The position numbers and the translations under genes were made by a program. The notes under the pieces were generated by a model, which had not been told where the DNA came from, ran no database searches, and saw only the letters and a program-made list of their open reading frames with translations. DNA of 64,000 nt, taken from Phellopilus nigrolimitatus. Taxonomy: Eukaryota; Basidiomycota; Agaricomycetes; Hymenochaetales; Hymenochaetaceae. The stretch is from contig JAJOHG010000014.1 in the NCBI GenBank assembly GCA_021029095.1, positions 310,001-374,000 of the forward strand, in the 5' to 3' direction. This document shows, piece by piece, positions 47,046 to 57,991 of this stretch (the first letter of the stretch is position 1; every line of letters starts with the position of its first letter).

Positions 47046-47711
47046 ATGGCGTCGACTAAAGATGAAACATGGGAACGTGCAGCCAAGCAGCCTACTTTCG
47101 AGGTCGCCCCACAACTGCCATCTAGTACCAGAACACCTCAGCAAGCAACGACACGCAACATGAAGCCGTGTAGAAATTGTGCGGACATGCGTAAGAAGGT
47201 CAGGCCTTTTGTTTTGTTTTGTTTTCCTCGAAATCGAGAGGCTAATTTTGCTACCATTTAGTGCAATATGTTGCCGCCATACTCGTCTGGGAACTGCGAA
47301 TCCTGTGATATGGCTCGGGTATCCTGCCCGCCTTACAGGGGCCGGAAACCCAGGGAGAATACTCGAGCGAGACTTGCACAAAATTCTCCGCTACTAGGAA
47401 ATGTGTCCGACGTCCTGCAGGTGAGTACAAAGCATATCGTTGGACCCGACCCATACTTGTCGCTCACGATATAAATCATTCTACAGTCACCTTCTCCTTC
47501 CGACAATAAAGTAGCTGAGGTCATCCAGCTACAGACTACTTCCACGACCGGAGCTCCTGGAATCAATGCCGTCGCTGAGACCTCAAACGATGATGCTGCA
47601 GCGGACGCGCCTGCTAGCCAGATGGGCGGCTTCGATGGCCTAATCTTTCCTGACCCATCATTCGACTTATTTAGCCTCTTTGAATCTGGAAGGGTGGACT
47701 CGTTCATGTAA
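47046..47711 (+). CDS. Small Zn(II)2Cys6 protein with acidic C-terminus, family B copy B2 (intact)
   Basis: Exons 47046-47198, 47262-47420 and 47487-47711 give 178 aa; all introns are in phase 0. The zinc cluster has ligands at residues 42, 45, 52, 63, 66 and 73: PCRNCADMRKK, then CNMLPPYSSGNCESCDMARV and SC, giving C-x2-C-x6-C-x10-C-x2-C-x6-C. The C-terminal third is acidic and hydrophobic (NDDAAADAPAS, GGFDGLIFPDPSFDLFSLFE), much like an activation domain. Inference: a minimal, possibly complete, nuclear regulator. It is unusual in lacking the large central domain of Gal4-type factors, and its linker has few basic residues after the cluster, so DNA binding is not certain. The intron placed right before the third ligand is shared with family A. 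Confidence 0.72.
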
Positions 47712-48106
47712 GGTCGCACGAGAAAGAGTGTTTTCAAATCGCGATGTGTCATATGTATTTTTCTGGCTCATTTTTGTACCTTCCGTATTATCTGGCTCGG
47801 CTCTCCTTCTTAGAAAATGTGTCCAGGACTCTGTACACATGGAAATACGAAATATGCCTGTATTCTCAGAATGATCATTGCTTTACAAGTTCTGTATCTA
47901 CTAAAGCTTTTCGATTTCTAAGGTTTGATGAGATGTGGCTAAGTATTCAGATTCCGCTATGGAAAATATTCATTAGTAATGCGGAAAGTCCCACGAATAC
48001 AAAGTCTAGAGTGCTTGTTGTAAGTAACCCTGCACTCGACATCGACATGCTCGACGTGCTCCTGTCCTTTTACCTCCGTCGTCAGTTCCCCGCGCGTCCT
48101 CTTCTG
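47690..48106 (+). repeat. Family B 3' flank, first copy (second copy 51990-52385)
   Basis: Starts in the last codons of B2 (CATCTGGAAGGGTGGACT also occurs at about 52000). It runs through TTTTTCTGG-TCATTTTTGTACC and AAAGTCCCACGAATACAAA to CACTCGACATCGACATGCTC. It carries no gene. Confidence 0.8.
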
Positions 48107-48345
48107 AATGGGGGCCGACAAAGTACTTGCAGCCGCCGCCTGCAGATGAACACAGACAGGACATCGCGATTGCTGTAGCTGCGCAGCTGCTCGACGGCAA
48201 GGCGCTCAAGAAGACGCGCCCGCGGCGGTCGGTCGACTACGGCGGAGCATGGGGCTGTGGATGCTGAGCCGCGAGGTGCACCCGGGCCCGAGGTACGTGC
48301 CATACATCCGGCCGAGCGCGCTGTCCATCGTCGGCGCGGCGGGAG
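48107..48345 (+). pseudogene. PFS2-like (WD40 polyadenylation factor) 5' scrap, copy P1
   Basis: Frame pieces read [20 protein letters not shown] and, in a shifted frame, MGLWMLSREVHPGPRYVPYI and RPSA. This is the N-terminal region of the PFS2/WDR33 subunit of the cleavage and polyadenylation factor. The frame is broken, and the WD repeats are absent. The real gene is outside the window. Confidence 0.75.
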
Positions 48346-48483
48346 CGACACCGCCACCTATTTTCTCTTCTTCACAGATTCATTGCTCAGTTTATTCACA
48401 TGAGCTCTCGGAGATGCAGCAGCAATCTGACGTTCTCCTGCTACGAATTTTGCTCACAGAGCTTGAAGCCTCCTAACTGTCTC

Positions 48484-48996
48484 CTTGGCATCGCCGATAC
48501 CATATGACTCAGAAAACTGCGCAAGGACCGACAGTGTCGTTGCTGTCGCGCGGCTCGCTCTTCCATTCTTTGTTTCCGATACCATGGTGAATTTTTTTGC
48601 AAACTTCAAGTGTGCAGTTCTGCGCGCACGGTACATGTCGTGGATGATGAACATGATAGAGCCGCGGGCGCCGCCGCGAGACCGATATGCTTCTTGAGCT
48701 CTCGTACGTTCCTCTCCCTCCCCACATCTCTTCCTCCATCTCATCTGACTCCCCACCGCCCAGAAAACAAATTGAGAGCAGCACGATCTGCGGGCTGGAC
48801 GACGCGGCGGTGTGGCCGATCTAGGAGTTCATGGCCGCGCATGAACTTCATGCGCCACTTCCGCGCGGAGGTCGAGGCGATCGACGCATTCCGTGCGCAG
48901 TAGGGACCCGTGTTGTTCTGCGGGCGTGAGGCGGACCCCGCTCTCGCACTGCCGGACAACATGGGGCGAAGCTGGTGGAGGATCCCCGAGCGTAGC
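48484..48996 (+). pseudogene. NDUFV1 3'-half scrap F2
   Basis: Covers the end of exon 4 through the C-terminus. Recognisable: TVSLLSRGS-type decayed exon 4, WMMNMIE, the intron between the last exons, [15 protein letters not shown], then a TAG, and a frame-shifted end. The segment coding for the ESCGQCTPC cluster ligands is deleted (the text jumps from the exon 5 start to GTACATGTCGTGGATGATG). Confidence 0.85.
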
Positions 48997-49477
48997 GTAG
49001 GCAAACCTATGTAGATAAAGTCTAAACTTTTTTTTCTCTTTCTCCGCCGAGATGCGCATTGTGAATAAGCGGACACCGGCCAAATCCGAAATGAGTTAGT
49101 CCAAGCTCTAAATAAAGACATATGACGACTCCTGCAAGCAAAAACAATGTTGGTAAACTCGAATTCATCAACTGAATCATTCGTTCCCGTAGCAAACCCC
49201 CGTGGAAGGATTATCATGTGCGTTGACCTGACGCAAAATAACGAGATTTGTTGTTTTACAAATATGTCGCAGGCATTATTCCCGTACAGACGACCAAAAA
49301 AAAAAAAAGATAGATCGTACCAGACAAGCAGATACAGCGACGAGACATCGAAGATCTACGCTGAATCAAAGTAGCGTAGGTGAGAACCGGAACGCGAGGT
49401 CAAAGCAAAACGGGCGCTGCGGCGGGCGTCACAACCACAAAGATACTACAGTCATTCGAGAAAAAGCTTACATGTCC

Positions 49478-50816
49478 CTACTTCTTCGGGAACCCGCACT
49501 GGACACCCTTCTTCTTACATTGCTCGCAGAGGGGACCGAGCTCGTCAGCGACAACGACGCACTGCGTAACGAGTTATTAAGAATTGTGACTTCTTGCATC
49601 AAATTAAAGCTGCTTACCCTCACATGCCAGTGTTTGCAGAGGTTGCACGGCTTGCGATTTGGAGTATCTTGCGACTTCCGAGGCTGCTGCCCGATAGGGC
49701 CCGCAGTCCCAATGTCAATGGAGGAAACCCCCTGACCAAAGTTCTCGTGCTGTGAGCGCCCGCTCGCGTGCGAAGGACCACGCGTGATGCCCTCCATACC
49801 AAGAATGGCGGAAACAAGCTCCCGCGGTGGACTGATTCCAAGGTCGTGCGAAGAGTCTTCTGAGGAGCGCGGGTAATTGGGTATGCTGGCCGGATACGAA
49901 GGCGATGGAAAGCTTGGACGATGTTGGTCAATGGCCAAGCGCTGTGCGTATGTATATGAGAAACAGGTCGCTCGACAGACAAATTTAAAACCACACCAGA
50001 TCAGAAATCTGTATTGTCGGAGGGTCATATAATGAGCGACAGGGAACCTGGAATTGAGTGTCCGTGCTCATTCGAGGATAGACAATGCGTCCTCCGCCGC
50101 TGTTCGGTGGCATCTCCTCCCCAGAATGATACAATGGTGTCCCGTGATGAGGCGATGAAGAAACCAGCAGATGATCTCCAAGAGCTGTTGTGTCGAAATG
50201 CTCTTGTCGTGGGCGGCTGCTACCAGGTGCTCGCGAGCGGGAGACCTCGTTGGCCCCACCATCTAGAATGGTTGAGATAGGCCCACGAGGTCTCGGAGGC
50301 GAGATCAAGTTGGACTCAGTGCTGTGTGGGGGACCAAATGGTAGATACCAGGATTGCGCGGCGCCAATCGGCAAGGAATGTCCTGAGCAGCTGACGCCCT
50401 CATCCTGCAGAGAAGCAGATCTGTCAGAATTGTCAGATGCACAGAAATAGAGTGGCGCATACAGATCTAGAAGCGTGAATTATTGGACGGTGAGGAACGG
50501 GCATGAACAGCGGATGGTGGCCAGGTCCTTGAAACTGCAGTCCTTCGCTATAGCGAAAGAGTCCTTGTGGTGCGCGATGTTCAAGCGCTGTTGTGTCGAC
50601 GTCGCGGTTTGGGATGTATGAGCCTCCGGCGGGTTCCTACATGAGACGAATGAGCCAGACATTGACCAGAGAAATATGAGATTTACGTACAGAAATGTTC
50701 TCTCGGTCAAGAGGAGCATCGATCGACATAGTGAGATCAGGCTGTTGAAGGTAGAATGCTCCAGAAGCTCCAAAAAAAGGTGGGTGTTGGTCAAGAGGCC
50801 ACTTCTGCTGAGACAT
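49478..50816 (-). CDS. Family A protein with C-terminal Zn(II)2Cys6 cluster, copy A5 (intact)
   Basis: Exons 50816-50691, 50636-50463, 50404-49997, 49941-49618 and 49561-49478 give 1116 nt and 371 aa; all introns are in phase 0. The protein is mostly disordered and rich in Pro, Ser, Arg and His (PPRPRGPISTILDGG; HRPSFPSPSYPASIPNYP). It ends in the zinc cluster RKPCNLCKHWHVR + CVVVADELGPLCEQCKKKGV + QCGFPKK, with ligands at 335, 338, 345, 356, 359 and 366. The cluster at the extreme C-terminus is the reverse of the usual layout. A TATA box (TATAAATG, reverse strand 50882-50875) lies 59 bp upstream of the ATG. Compared with A7, exon 3 is fused directly to the following exon by a clean deletion (..RQEHFD|TTALGDHL..) that keeps the frame. 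Inference: an expressed regulator or DNA-binding protein; no function known. Confidence 0.75.
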
Positions 50817-50874
50817 CTGGACTAGAGAATGCTGAGATGAAAGCAAAGGACGACTGATATAAGTAGTGAGTGAG

Positions 50875-50882
50875 CATTTATA
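50875..50882 (-). promoter_or_regulatory. TATA box of family A copy A5
   Basis: TATAAATG on the minus strand. Equivalent sites lie upstream of A7 (60053-60046), and weaker TTTATT-type forms upstream of A1 and A3; each is followed by ATAAATGCT-like text. Confidence 0.65.
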
Positions 50883-51469
50883 CCCAACGAGATGTTTGCT
50901 CTCCTTGCTGCCCTGACACAGTTGCCCAGGACTGACGCTCAAACGAAGCAAAGGCATGGGCTACGGTGAAAGCTATATATTTGAGTTCATTCATCGGTGA
51001 TTTGTTTGCAGAGCACAGAAGTAGCGTTCACAACGAGATCTGCACTCCCAGTAGGGGAGCTCTGAGTCTGCGAGATGATAGGCCTCAGGAAAGACGAGCT
51101 CAATGATACTTGCTCCATGACATAAGCTGACTTTGCGGAGTGGACTGTCGCCGGTCGCCGGTGTTTGCAGTCACCGGAGCCGCTGTACCGAGCTCGTTGT
51201 CGGCGACGACAAGCTTGACCATCTCTCTTATTTCTTGACCATCTCACTTCGGGTCTTCTGCATTAGATAGATATTATCTTAGACACTTATAATTTGAAGT
51301 CAAAACATATCTACGTGTGTTCTATCTAGACGTGAATATGGTGGTCGGGACAGCCTTGCTTCCCTGATTGCTTTATTGGGCTGGAGAAAGAATCGTACTC
51401 GAGCTTCGGGAAGCACAAGGACAAGGTTAATTGGATTTGATAGGAAGCACGTGGCTGTGGATGTGGCTG
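50883..51469. other. No gene recognised
   Basis: Upstream flank of A5; only short frames. It ends at the start of repeat S. Confidence 0.45.
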
Positions 51470-51950
51470 TGGAAACAGGATCGTTTTGAAACTGTTCCGA
51501 GAAAGGTCAGGGTCCCTCAGCGCGTGGCTCCCTTCTGTTTGTATCCCACACCTATATAGGGAGAACTCACCCTTCGCTAGTCCAAGCCCTTGCCACTCCC
51601 GCTCCCGTTCCGTGCTCCCCCTCCCTCCGTCCTCAAGCACCGACGATGACGACCTCCACGACGACCGCTCTCCGACGTTGATGTCCCGCCCTACCCCCGC
51701 CCGTAGTACCAATAGCCTCCGTGCAATGTCCCCAGGTCCCCAGACCTCACTCGTCCTTCCGCAGAGTACACCGAGCTAACTACGCCCTCCAGCACAAGCC
51801 ATCGGTGCGCATCCAACAGGGAAAAACTGTGTATAATGTGTTGAGAATAATAAAGTAAAGTAATGCTAGTTTTCGACGACAGGCACAAGCGCAGGAGCAG
51901 GAGCAGTTGTGGCGGGTACCAGCGGGCTCCATGTCCGAGAATTTGCGTCC
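51470..51950 (+). repeat. Repeat S, copy 1 (rearranged copy 2 at 62400-62980)
   Basis: Contains a TATA-like CTATATAGGGAGAACTCACC, then CACTCCCGCTCCCGTTCC, AAGCACCGACGATGAC and, further on, CCTCCGTGCAATGTCC, CAAGCCATCGGTGCGCATCC and an AATAATAAAGTAAAG tail. In copy 2 the first half is inverted (62400-62580) and the second half direct (62700-62960). A decayed short gene is suggested by conserved peptides (LQHKPSVRIQQG), but it has an early stop. Confidence 0.75.
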
Positions 51951-51989
51951 TAACCCTCAAAGTTTTACTCCCCAGTTACAATGTAAAAG

Positions 51990-52385
51990 AACATATTCAG
52001 CATCTGGAAGGGTGGACTGTGAGGTCGCGCGAGAAAGAGTGTCTTTAGGACGTGATGTATTATGTGTGTTTTTCTGGATCATTTTTGTACCTTTCCGTAC
52101 TATCTGACTCGGTTCTCCTTCTATGATGTTCTTAAAGAGTATGTCCGGGATTCTATACATGTGTAAATATGCCTGTTTTGTCAGATTAATCATTGCTTTA
52201 CAAGTTCTGCATCTATAAAAGCTTTTCGAACTTTAAGATTTGATGAGATGTGGCTAGGTACTTAGATTCCGTTTAGTAACACAAAAAGTCCCACGAATAC
52301 AAAATCTAGGTGATTACACTCGACATCGACATGCTCGACTGTCCTTGTACCGCCGTCGTCAGTACCCCCACGCGTCCTCCTCTGA
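51990..52385 (+). repeat. Family B 3' flank, second copy
   Basis: Direct copy of 47690-48106 (GGAAGGGTGGACTGTGAGGT, CATCGACATGCTCGAC). No part of the zinc-cluster exons was kept, so the duplication breakpoint lies inside the last exon of family B. Confidence 0.82.
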
Positions 52386-52775
52386 ATGGCGGCCGACAAA
52401 GCGCCTGCAGCCGCCGCTGCCGCCACCCGCAGATGACCACAGACAGCTGCTCGACGGCAAGGCGCTCAAGAAGACGCGGGACGGTCGACTACAGCGGGAG
52501 CATGGGGCTGCGGATGCTGGGCCGCAAGGCGTGGCCGAGCGCGCCGTCCATCGTTGGCGGGCAACGCGTCGACGTCGCTGACGACCATTTTCGTGCGGGG
52601 AACAAGATCCACGGCCCCGTGAACTGCGTCGCGTGGACGCCCGAGGGCCGCCGCGTACTCACGGGCTCGACGAGCGGCGAGTTCATACTCTGGAATGGGC
52701 TCACGTTCAACTTCGAGACTATCCTGCAGGCGCACGACACCGCTGCCTCTCGTTCTCTCGGCGATGCAGCAGCAA
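52386..52775 (+). pseudogene. PFS2-like scrap, copy P2
   Basis: Better preserved than P1: [18 protein letters not shown] shifted start, then [48 protein letters not shown] and TILQAHDTA, which is the first WD40 blade of PFS2/WDR33. The frame shifts near 52480, and the sequence stops abruptly at the junction with NDUFV1 scrap F3. Confidence 0.85.
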
Positions 52776-53364
52776 TCTGACGTTCGCCTAACGCGAATTT
52801 TGCTCACGGAGTCTGCAAGCCCCCAGCTTGTCTCCTTGGCTATAACGCCGATACCTTGTGACTCAGAAAACTGCGCAAAGGCCGACATTGTCGCCGCTAT
52901 CGTGCGGTTCGCTCATGTACGTTCCGTTTTCATTTATTTACGATACCATAGTGAATGTTTGAAATCCTCAAATGTGCAGTTCTACGCGCACGGGGCACGT
53001 CGTGGATAATGAACATGATGGAGTGCATCGCCGAGAACCACGAGCGCCGCCGCAAGATTGATATGCTTCTGAGTTCTAGTACGTTCCTCTCCCTCCCCAC
53101 GTCTCTTCCTCCGTCTCATCTGACTCCCCACCGCCCAGAAAACAAATTGAGAGCCGCTCGATCTGCGGGCTGGACGACGCGGCGGCGTGGCCGATCCAGG
53201 GTCTCATGCGCCACTTCCGGCCGGAGGTCGAGGCGCGCAACGACGCATTCCGCGCGCGGGAGAGCCCCGTGCTGTTCCATGGGCGCATGGTCGGCGAGGT
53301 AGACCCCGCGCTCGCGCTGCCGGACAACATAGGCGCGAACTTGATGGAGGAGCCCCGAACGTAA
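52776..53364 (+). pseudogene. NDUFV1 3'-half scrap F3 with the upstream junction block
   Basis: Begins with the junction block GCAGCAATCTGACGTTCGCC that also precedes F2 and F5. Then come the exon 4 end (ADIVAAIVRFAH), GTGCAGTTCTACGCGCACGG with the same cluster deletion as F2 and F5, WIMNMMECIAENHERRRKID, an intron, [20 protein letters not shown] and a well-kept C-terminus (ENTLPDN-like; [10 protein letters not shown]) and stop. Confidence 0.87.
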
Positions 53365-53815
53365 CGTAGACGAATTTATGTAGATAAAGTCTAATTTTTT
53401 TTCTCTTTCTCTGCTGAGGTGTTCAGCGGATAGCACGGGATAACCGCCGGCCATGGTATGACGTCCCGATACGAAGAAAAACAATGTTGGTTTACTAAAC
53501 TTTAATTCATTATGCGCTGAATTATTCGCTCCCGAAGCTAACCGTACAAATTCGACAAGAGTTATCCTGTGCGCCGACCTGACGCAATACAACAAGATCT
53601 GTTGTTTTACCGTGACAGATGACCAGAAGAAGAGGATAGATCGTACCAGACGAGCGACATGGGAAGCAGATACAGCGACGAGATACCGAAGATTCATGCT
53701 GAGGAAAGTAGACGTGGGTGAGATCCGGAACGCGAGATCGAAGTAGAAAGAGCCTTGCGGCGGGTGTCAGAATCACGAAGATACCACAGTCATTCGAGAA
53801 AGAGCTTACATATCC

Positions 53816-55419
53816 CTACTTCTTCGAGAACTTGCACATGACACCCCTCTTCTTACATTTCTCGCAGAGGGGGCCGAAGTTGCTGGCGACAACGACGCAC
53901 TGCATGATAAGTTATTAGGCATTGTGATTTCTTGCATCAAATGAAAGTTGCTTACTTTCTCATGCCTGCGTTTGCAGATTTTGCACGGATTGCGATTTAT
54001 GACATTTCGCGCCTTCTGAGGCTGCTGCTTGATAGGGCTCGCGGGCTCAGTGGCAATGGAGGAATCTCTCTGGACAAAGTTCTCGTGCTGTGGGAACCCA
54101 CTCGCATGTGAAGCCCAGCGCGCGATGCTCTCCTTCATACCAAAGATGGTGGAGTCAGGCTCACGAGGTCGTGGTGGTGAGCTGCAGTCGTCCGAAGAGT
54201 CGACTGAGGAGAGCGGGTAACTGGGTGTGCTGGCCGGATACGATAGCGATGTGAAGCTTGGACTATGTTGCTCGATAACCAAGAGCTGTAGATATGTGCA
54301 TGAGAAGCAGGTCGTTAGACAGACAAAAATAGAACCCCACCAGATCAGAAGTTTGTGTTATCCTGGGGTCATGAGCTGATGTCCCCAAAGCATAAGCACG
54401 ACGACCGGTAGTCTGAAGCTGGGCGCTCGTGCTCATTCGAGGATAGACAATGCATTCTTCGCTGCCGTTCGGTGGTATCTCCTCCCCAGAATGATAATAT
54501 AATGTCCCGTAAGGAGGCGATGAGAGAAACGGCAGACGATTCTCAGGAGCCGTTGTGTCGACTTCGTGTCTGATAGTTCGATAGATCAAATTAGGAGGAT
54601 CCTGCGCTCGATGAATGCGCTCGATGAATGAGTCAAAAATCATGTAACGAAAAACGAGAATTGCACGCACAAAAGGATTTTCCTGGCTATGCGAATAATC
54701 ACTTGGTGCAGGCCAGTTCACCTGGCGAGGGTCGGGCATCGCGGCGAAATCTGCCAGATCGAAATGCTCGTGTCGTGGACGGCCGCTGCCAGGCGCTCGT
54801 GAGCGGGAGAGCTCGATGGTCCCACCATCGAGAATGGATGAGATAGGCCCGCGAGGTCTTGGGGGAAAGATGAAGTTGGGCTCCGTTGGGCTCCGTGTAG
54901 TGTGGAGGGCTAAACGATAGATAAGGGGGTTGCGCGGCGCCAATCAGCATGGAAGGTCCTGAGCGGCTGATGCCCTCATCCTGCAGAGAAGTGGGTCTGT
55001 GAGAACTGTCAGAGACACAGAGATAGAGTGGCGCCTACAGTAGCGCCTGTTGTTCTAGAAATGTGAGTTATTGGGCGATGAGGAGCGGGCATGATCTGCG
55101 AATCGTGGCTAGGTTCTTTATCATTGACGCTCGTCTGCAGTCCTTCACTATAGCGGGAGAATTCTTGTGGCGCGCGATATTGAAGCGCTGTTGTGTCGAT
55201 GTCGCGGCTCGGGACGTATAAGTCTCTGGCGGGATTCTACATGAGACAAATGAGCCGGACATCGGTCAGATAGAAAATACAAGATTTGCATACAGAAAGT
55301 TTCTTTCGGTTAAGAGGAGCGGCGTTCGGCATAGTGAGATCTGGCTGCTGAAAGTCGAATGCTGCAGAGAATCGAAAAAAAGGTGGGCGTTGGTCGGGGG
55401 GCCAGTTCTGCTGAGACAT
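53816..55419 (-). pseudogene. Family A copy A6 (10-bp duplication frameshift; zinc cluster intact)
   Basis: The start MSQQNWPPDQRPPFF at 55419 and the terminal cluster RNPCKICKRRHEK + CVVVASNFGPLCEKCKKRGV + MCKFSKK (stop at 53816) are intact, with standard spacing. A perfect 10-bp tandem duplication (GGAGCCCAAC twice on the minus strand, 54876-54895) shifts the frame within ..HYTEPN.. so that the middle exon runs into a shifted reading. A long open frame resumes in the correct downstream frame (FIFPPRPRGPISSILDGG to TQTSDL). If a downstream start or exon skipping is used a protein could still be made, so its status is uncertain. Confidence 0.72.
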
Positions 55420-56332
55420 CTAGACTAGAGAACGCTGAAGATGAAAGCATAGGACGAATGATATAGTAGTGGGTGAGCAAGTATTTTGTTTCCGTCATAG
55501 GACCTCATCGCATAGGCGTGGCAAAAAAGTACGGCTGCTGCACTTGTGGTTCCAGTGGAAACATTCTGATCTTTAATAGCTCAAAATCGGACAACAGCCA
55601 AAGCCCTGCATTCATCCAGATAGCTAAAGTGCGCGTAACGTAGATCTCCGCATCGGGATCCGTCAGCGCCTATAACTCGCCGACCCATTGCCAATAATGC
55701 AACATAATAGGACACGGCACCTGCAGGAGCATTCCACGTTGATAGAGGGCGTCCGGGCGCAAGAAAGACGGCTTGACGCCGACCTCGTCGACTTGAACAC
55801 ACAGCCTTATCTTTACCTATTACCTCAAGAGAGAAATGCGGGATGGCTTGTCCAATTCATTGTAGCTTCATAGATCGGCATGCGATTGGTGCAGCCGGAA
55901 GGTTAAGATTCAAGTTGATGAGAACCCGGAACATTTGAATTAAGAAGATTGGCGAGCTGTCGATTGTAAAAGATTCAAGGGTGAGGTCGGGCACGCCTTT
56001 CCACAATGTTGTGTGGCTCGTACAGTGTCAAGGTGGACGCGGCAGCAGAGGCAGATCAGCCTCGTAAAGATTAAAAAAAAAAGCTTCCGTGCAAAGCAAA
56101 AGTGTTTGCTGAGTTTAAATTGTATGCGCGCCGGCTCGCTTCAACCCGGTGGTGCAATTTTTGCTATCGTCTTCTGAAATTCTATCGTTGCGCATGTTCT
56201 CCATTGTTTGCGCTCGATTGTTGGAGTCTGTGTGATGCTTCTGGACCATTCTCGGCGTCCTCGGATCCAGCTACCAGGTTTCTGGTGTGACGTCGATGTC
56301 AATCTACTATTATTCTATAATCTCATCTGCGC

Positions 56333-56422
56333 CTTCAAGTGCGTCTTCTCCCGTGTTCCGATGAAAGTGTCTGCGAATTCAAGTGCGTCCTCTCCCGTGT
56401 TTCAATGAAAGTGTCATGATCT
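56333..56422 (+). repeat. Two-unit tandem repeat, ~45-bp period
   Basis: TTCAAGTGCGTC followed by TCTCCCGTGTT and ATGAAAGTGTC occurs twice in a row with few changes. Confidence 0.8.
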
Positions 56423-56838
56423 CAGGCTAAACTGCAAATGTGCATGATAAATTATCTCTGCGACGTCGCGTTCGTTGGAGGGACGAGACCGATATGCAGG
56501 CATAGTGCGAGTGTTTACACACTTGACCCTTGCCCCTTTTAATTTGCTCTGGGCAGCTTCGGCCATGCAGCGATTGAGGTTCAGACTCAGCATGATTCAT
56601 CAATTCATTGAACAGGGGAATCAATAGAAGTGGACCCGTTGGCGAAGTTTGAGCTTGTTAGGCAAGCGTGCGGACGTCTCCTATCGCCCTAATTGCATCC
56701 ACGCAGTGTTCCGAGAGGTTGCCCTTTCTGTCACTTCCAGCTCGTTTACCTCGTTTCCGGCTCACAAAGTGCGCCTTTCCAGAGTCTTTTGCCCTTCTCT
56801 ATTCACGACGATCATCAGCCTCGCAGTCTCTTACGCGT

Positions 56839-56882
56839 TCTGCGTTCTGTGTTCTGTGTTCTGCGTTCTGTGTTCTGCGTTC
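56839..56882 (+). repeat. TTCTGYG minisatellite (~6 units)
   Basis: Consecutive TTCTGCG and TTCTGTG units, six or so in a row. Confidence 0.9.
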
Positions 56883-57845
56883 TCCTTTGCGGTAGCTAGA
56901 CCGTGCGCGCTTCTGTTGACTCTCCAATCTTGATGTGATGTTCCGTGTTCCTTTCGTATTCGATTGGATCGGGTTGGATAGCCCTTACATACAGCGATGT
57001 TTTTGCACGCCTCGATGACACACTGCGAATCTATCGAGTCAACTGGATCCCCGATCCACTACTGGCCACCGCTATCCAGAACTCCTGCCTTCTTCCACAA
57101 CTTCTCGGCCCTCCGCGCTGTTTAAGCTCCAGACTGGTCCGAAGCCGCGAATCACGACAATACCGTCGAGCTCCCCGTCAGATTTGAAACTCTGATAGTA
57201 TCGCCGCTGATGAACACTTGAGGATCTAGGGCGCGCGGTGTTCCATTGTATGTAAAGCCGTCCTGTCGCATGCTTGCATTTCAAAGTTTGACTCTACCCT
57301 TTGTATCCTTCCGCAGCTTTCTCTCGTTCCTCTCGTCCCACCGTCTGTCTCTCGACTCGTATGGCACCTGAACTGCCAATAGATATTCAACATCATCCGC
57401 CGCTGGATTATACAGAGCAATACCCTGTCTATACTTAGTCCGGCACGTCATCTGCCACTTCTTCTGGAGACGCGTAAGTCGCCGCAGCTAACGAACCCGC
57501 CAATTGTTCTACATCGCATCTTTTTCGTCTTCGCCGCCTGACGCTTATGGCAGTATGTCGCTCTTTCTACTAAATCTCCTGTCTTCTCCTGTTCCTTTTT
57601 GTTTGCTTGCTGAAAATCGCTGCTTAATGCTTACTTTTCTGACGTGTCGATCTCTAGGCTTCCTGAGTCCGCCTCAGCTCACGCAGGCGCAGGGACAATT
57701 GGTGCGATTGTCCTCAGCGATGTACCAATCTGTGCAAATTTTAAATCATGTATAAGCACAACATTCCACCTCGTCCCTCCAATATGCGCTACGGCCGAGC
57801 GCCCATCAGTCTCCGCTCTCAGTGCTATCGTTCGGAAAGTATGAA

Positions 57846-57991
57846 ATGGGAGAGCTCGAGGCGCGCACCAACGCGTTCCGCGCGCAGCAGGTTTCGTACT
57901 GTTCGGCGGGCGCATGGTCGGCGAGGCTCACCCTGCATTCGCACTGCCGGACAACATGGGCGCGTTCTTGGTGGAGGAGCCCCGGACGTAG
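57846..57991 (+). pseudogene. NDUFV1 C-terminal scrap F4
   Basis: Corresponds to the last ~48 codons: EARTNAFRAQQ, then a one-base change of frame near 57890, [28 protein letters not shown] and stop at 57991. The downstream flank matches the parent (GTAGATGTACCTAGACA). Confidence 0.88.

Larger units (their letters stand above)
55420..57845. other. Upstream flank of A6, repeat D copy 3 and unassigned sequence
   Basis: Contains repeat D at 55660-55805, a two-unit tandem repeat at about 56333-56422 and a TTCTGYG minisatellite at 56839-56882. The plus-strand frames near 56950-57190 and 57504-57755 were inspected and show no family signature. The stretch at 57790-57845 leads into NDUFV1 scrap F4 through an unrelated junction. 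Confidence 0.45.

Noticed and set aside
52386..53364. PFS2 scrap plus NDUFV1 scrap as a genuine fusion gene
   Set aside because: The frame is broken within both parts, the iron-sulfur ligands are deleted, and the same junction recurs in other decayed copies.
57504..57755. Hydrophobic plus-strand frame as a small membrane protein
   Set aside because: No start context, no family signature, and it lies in a stretch of unrelated scraps leading into an NDUFV1 fragment.
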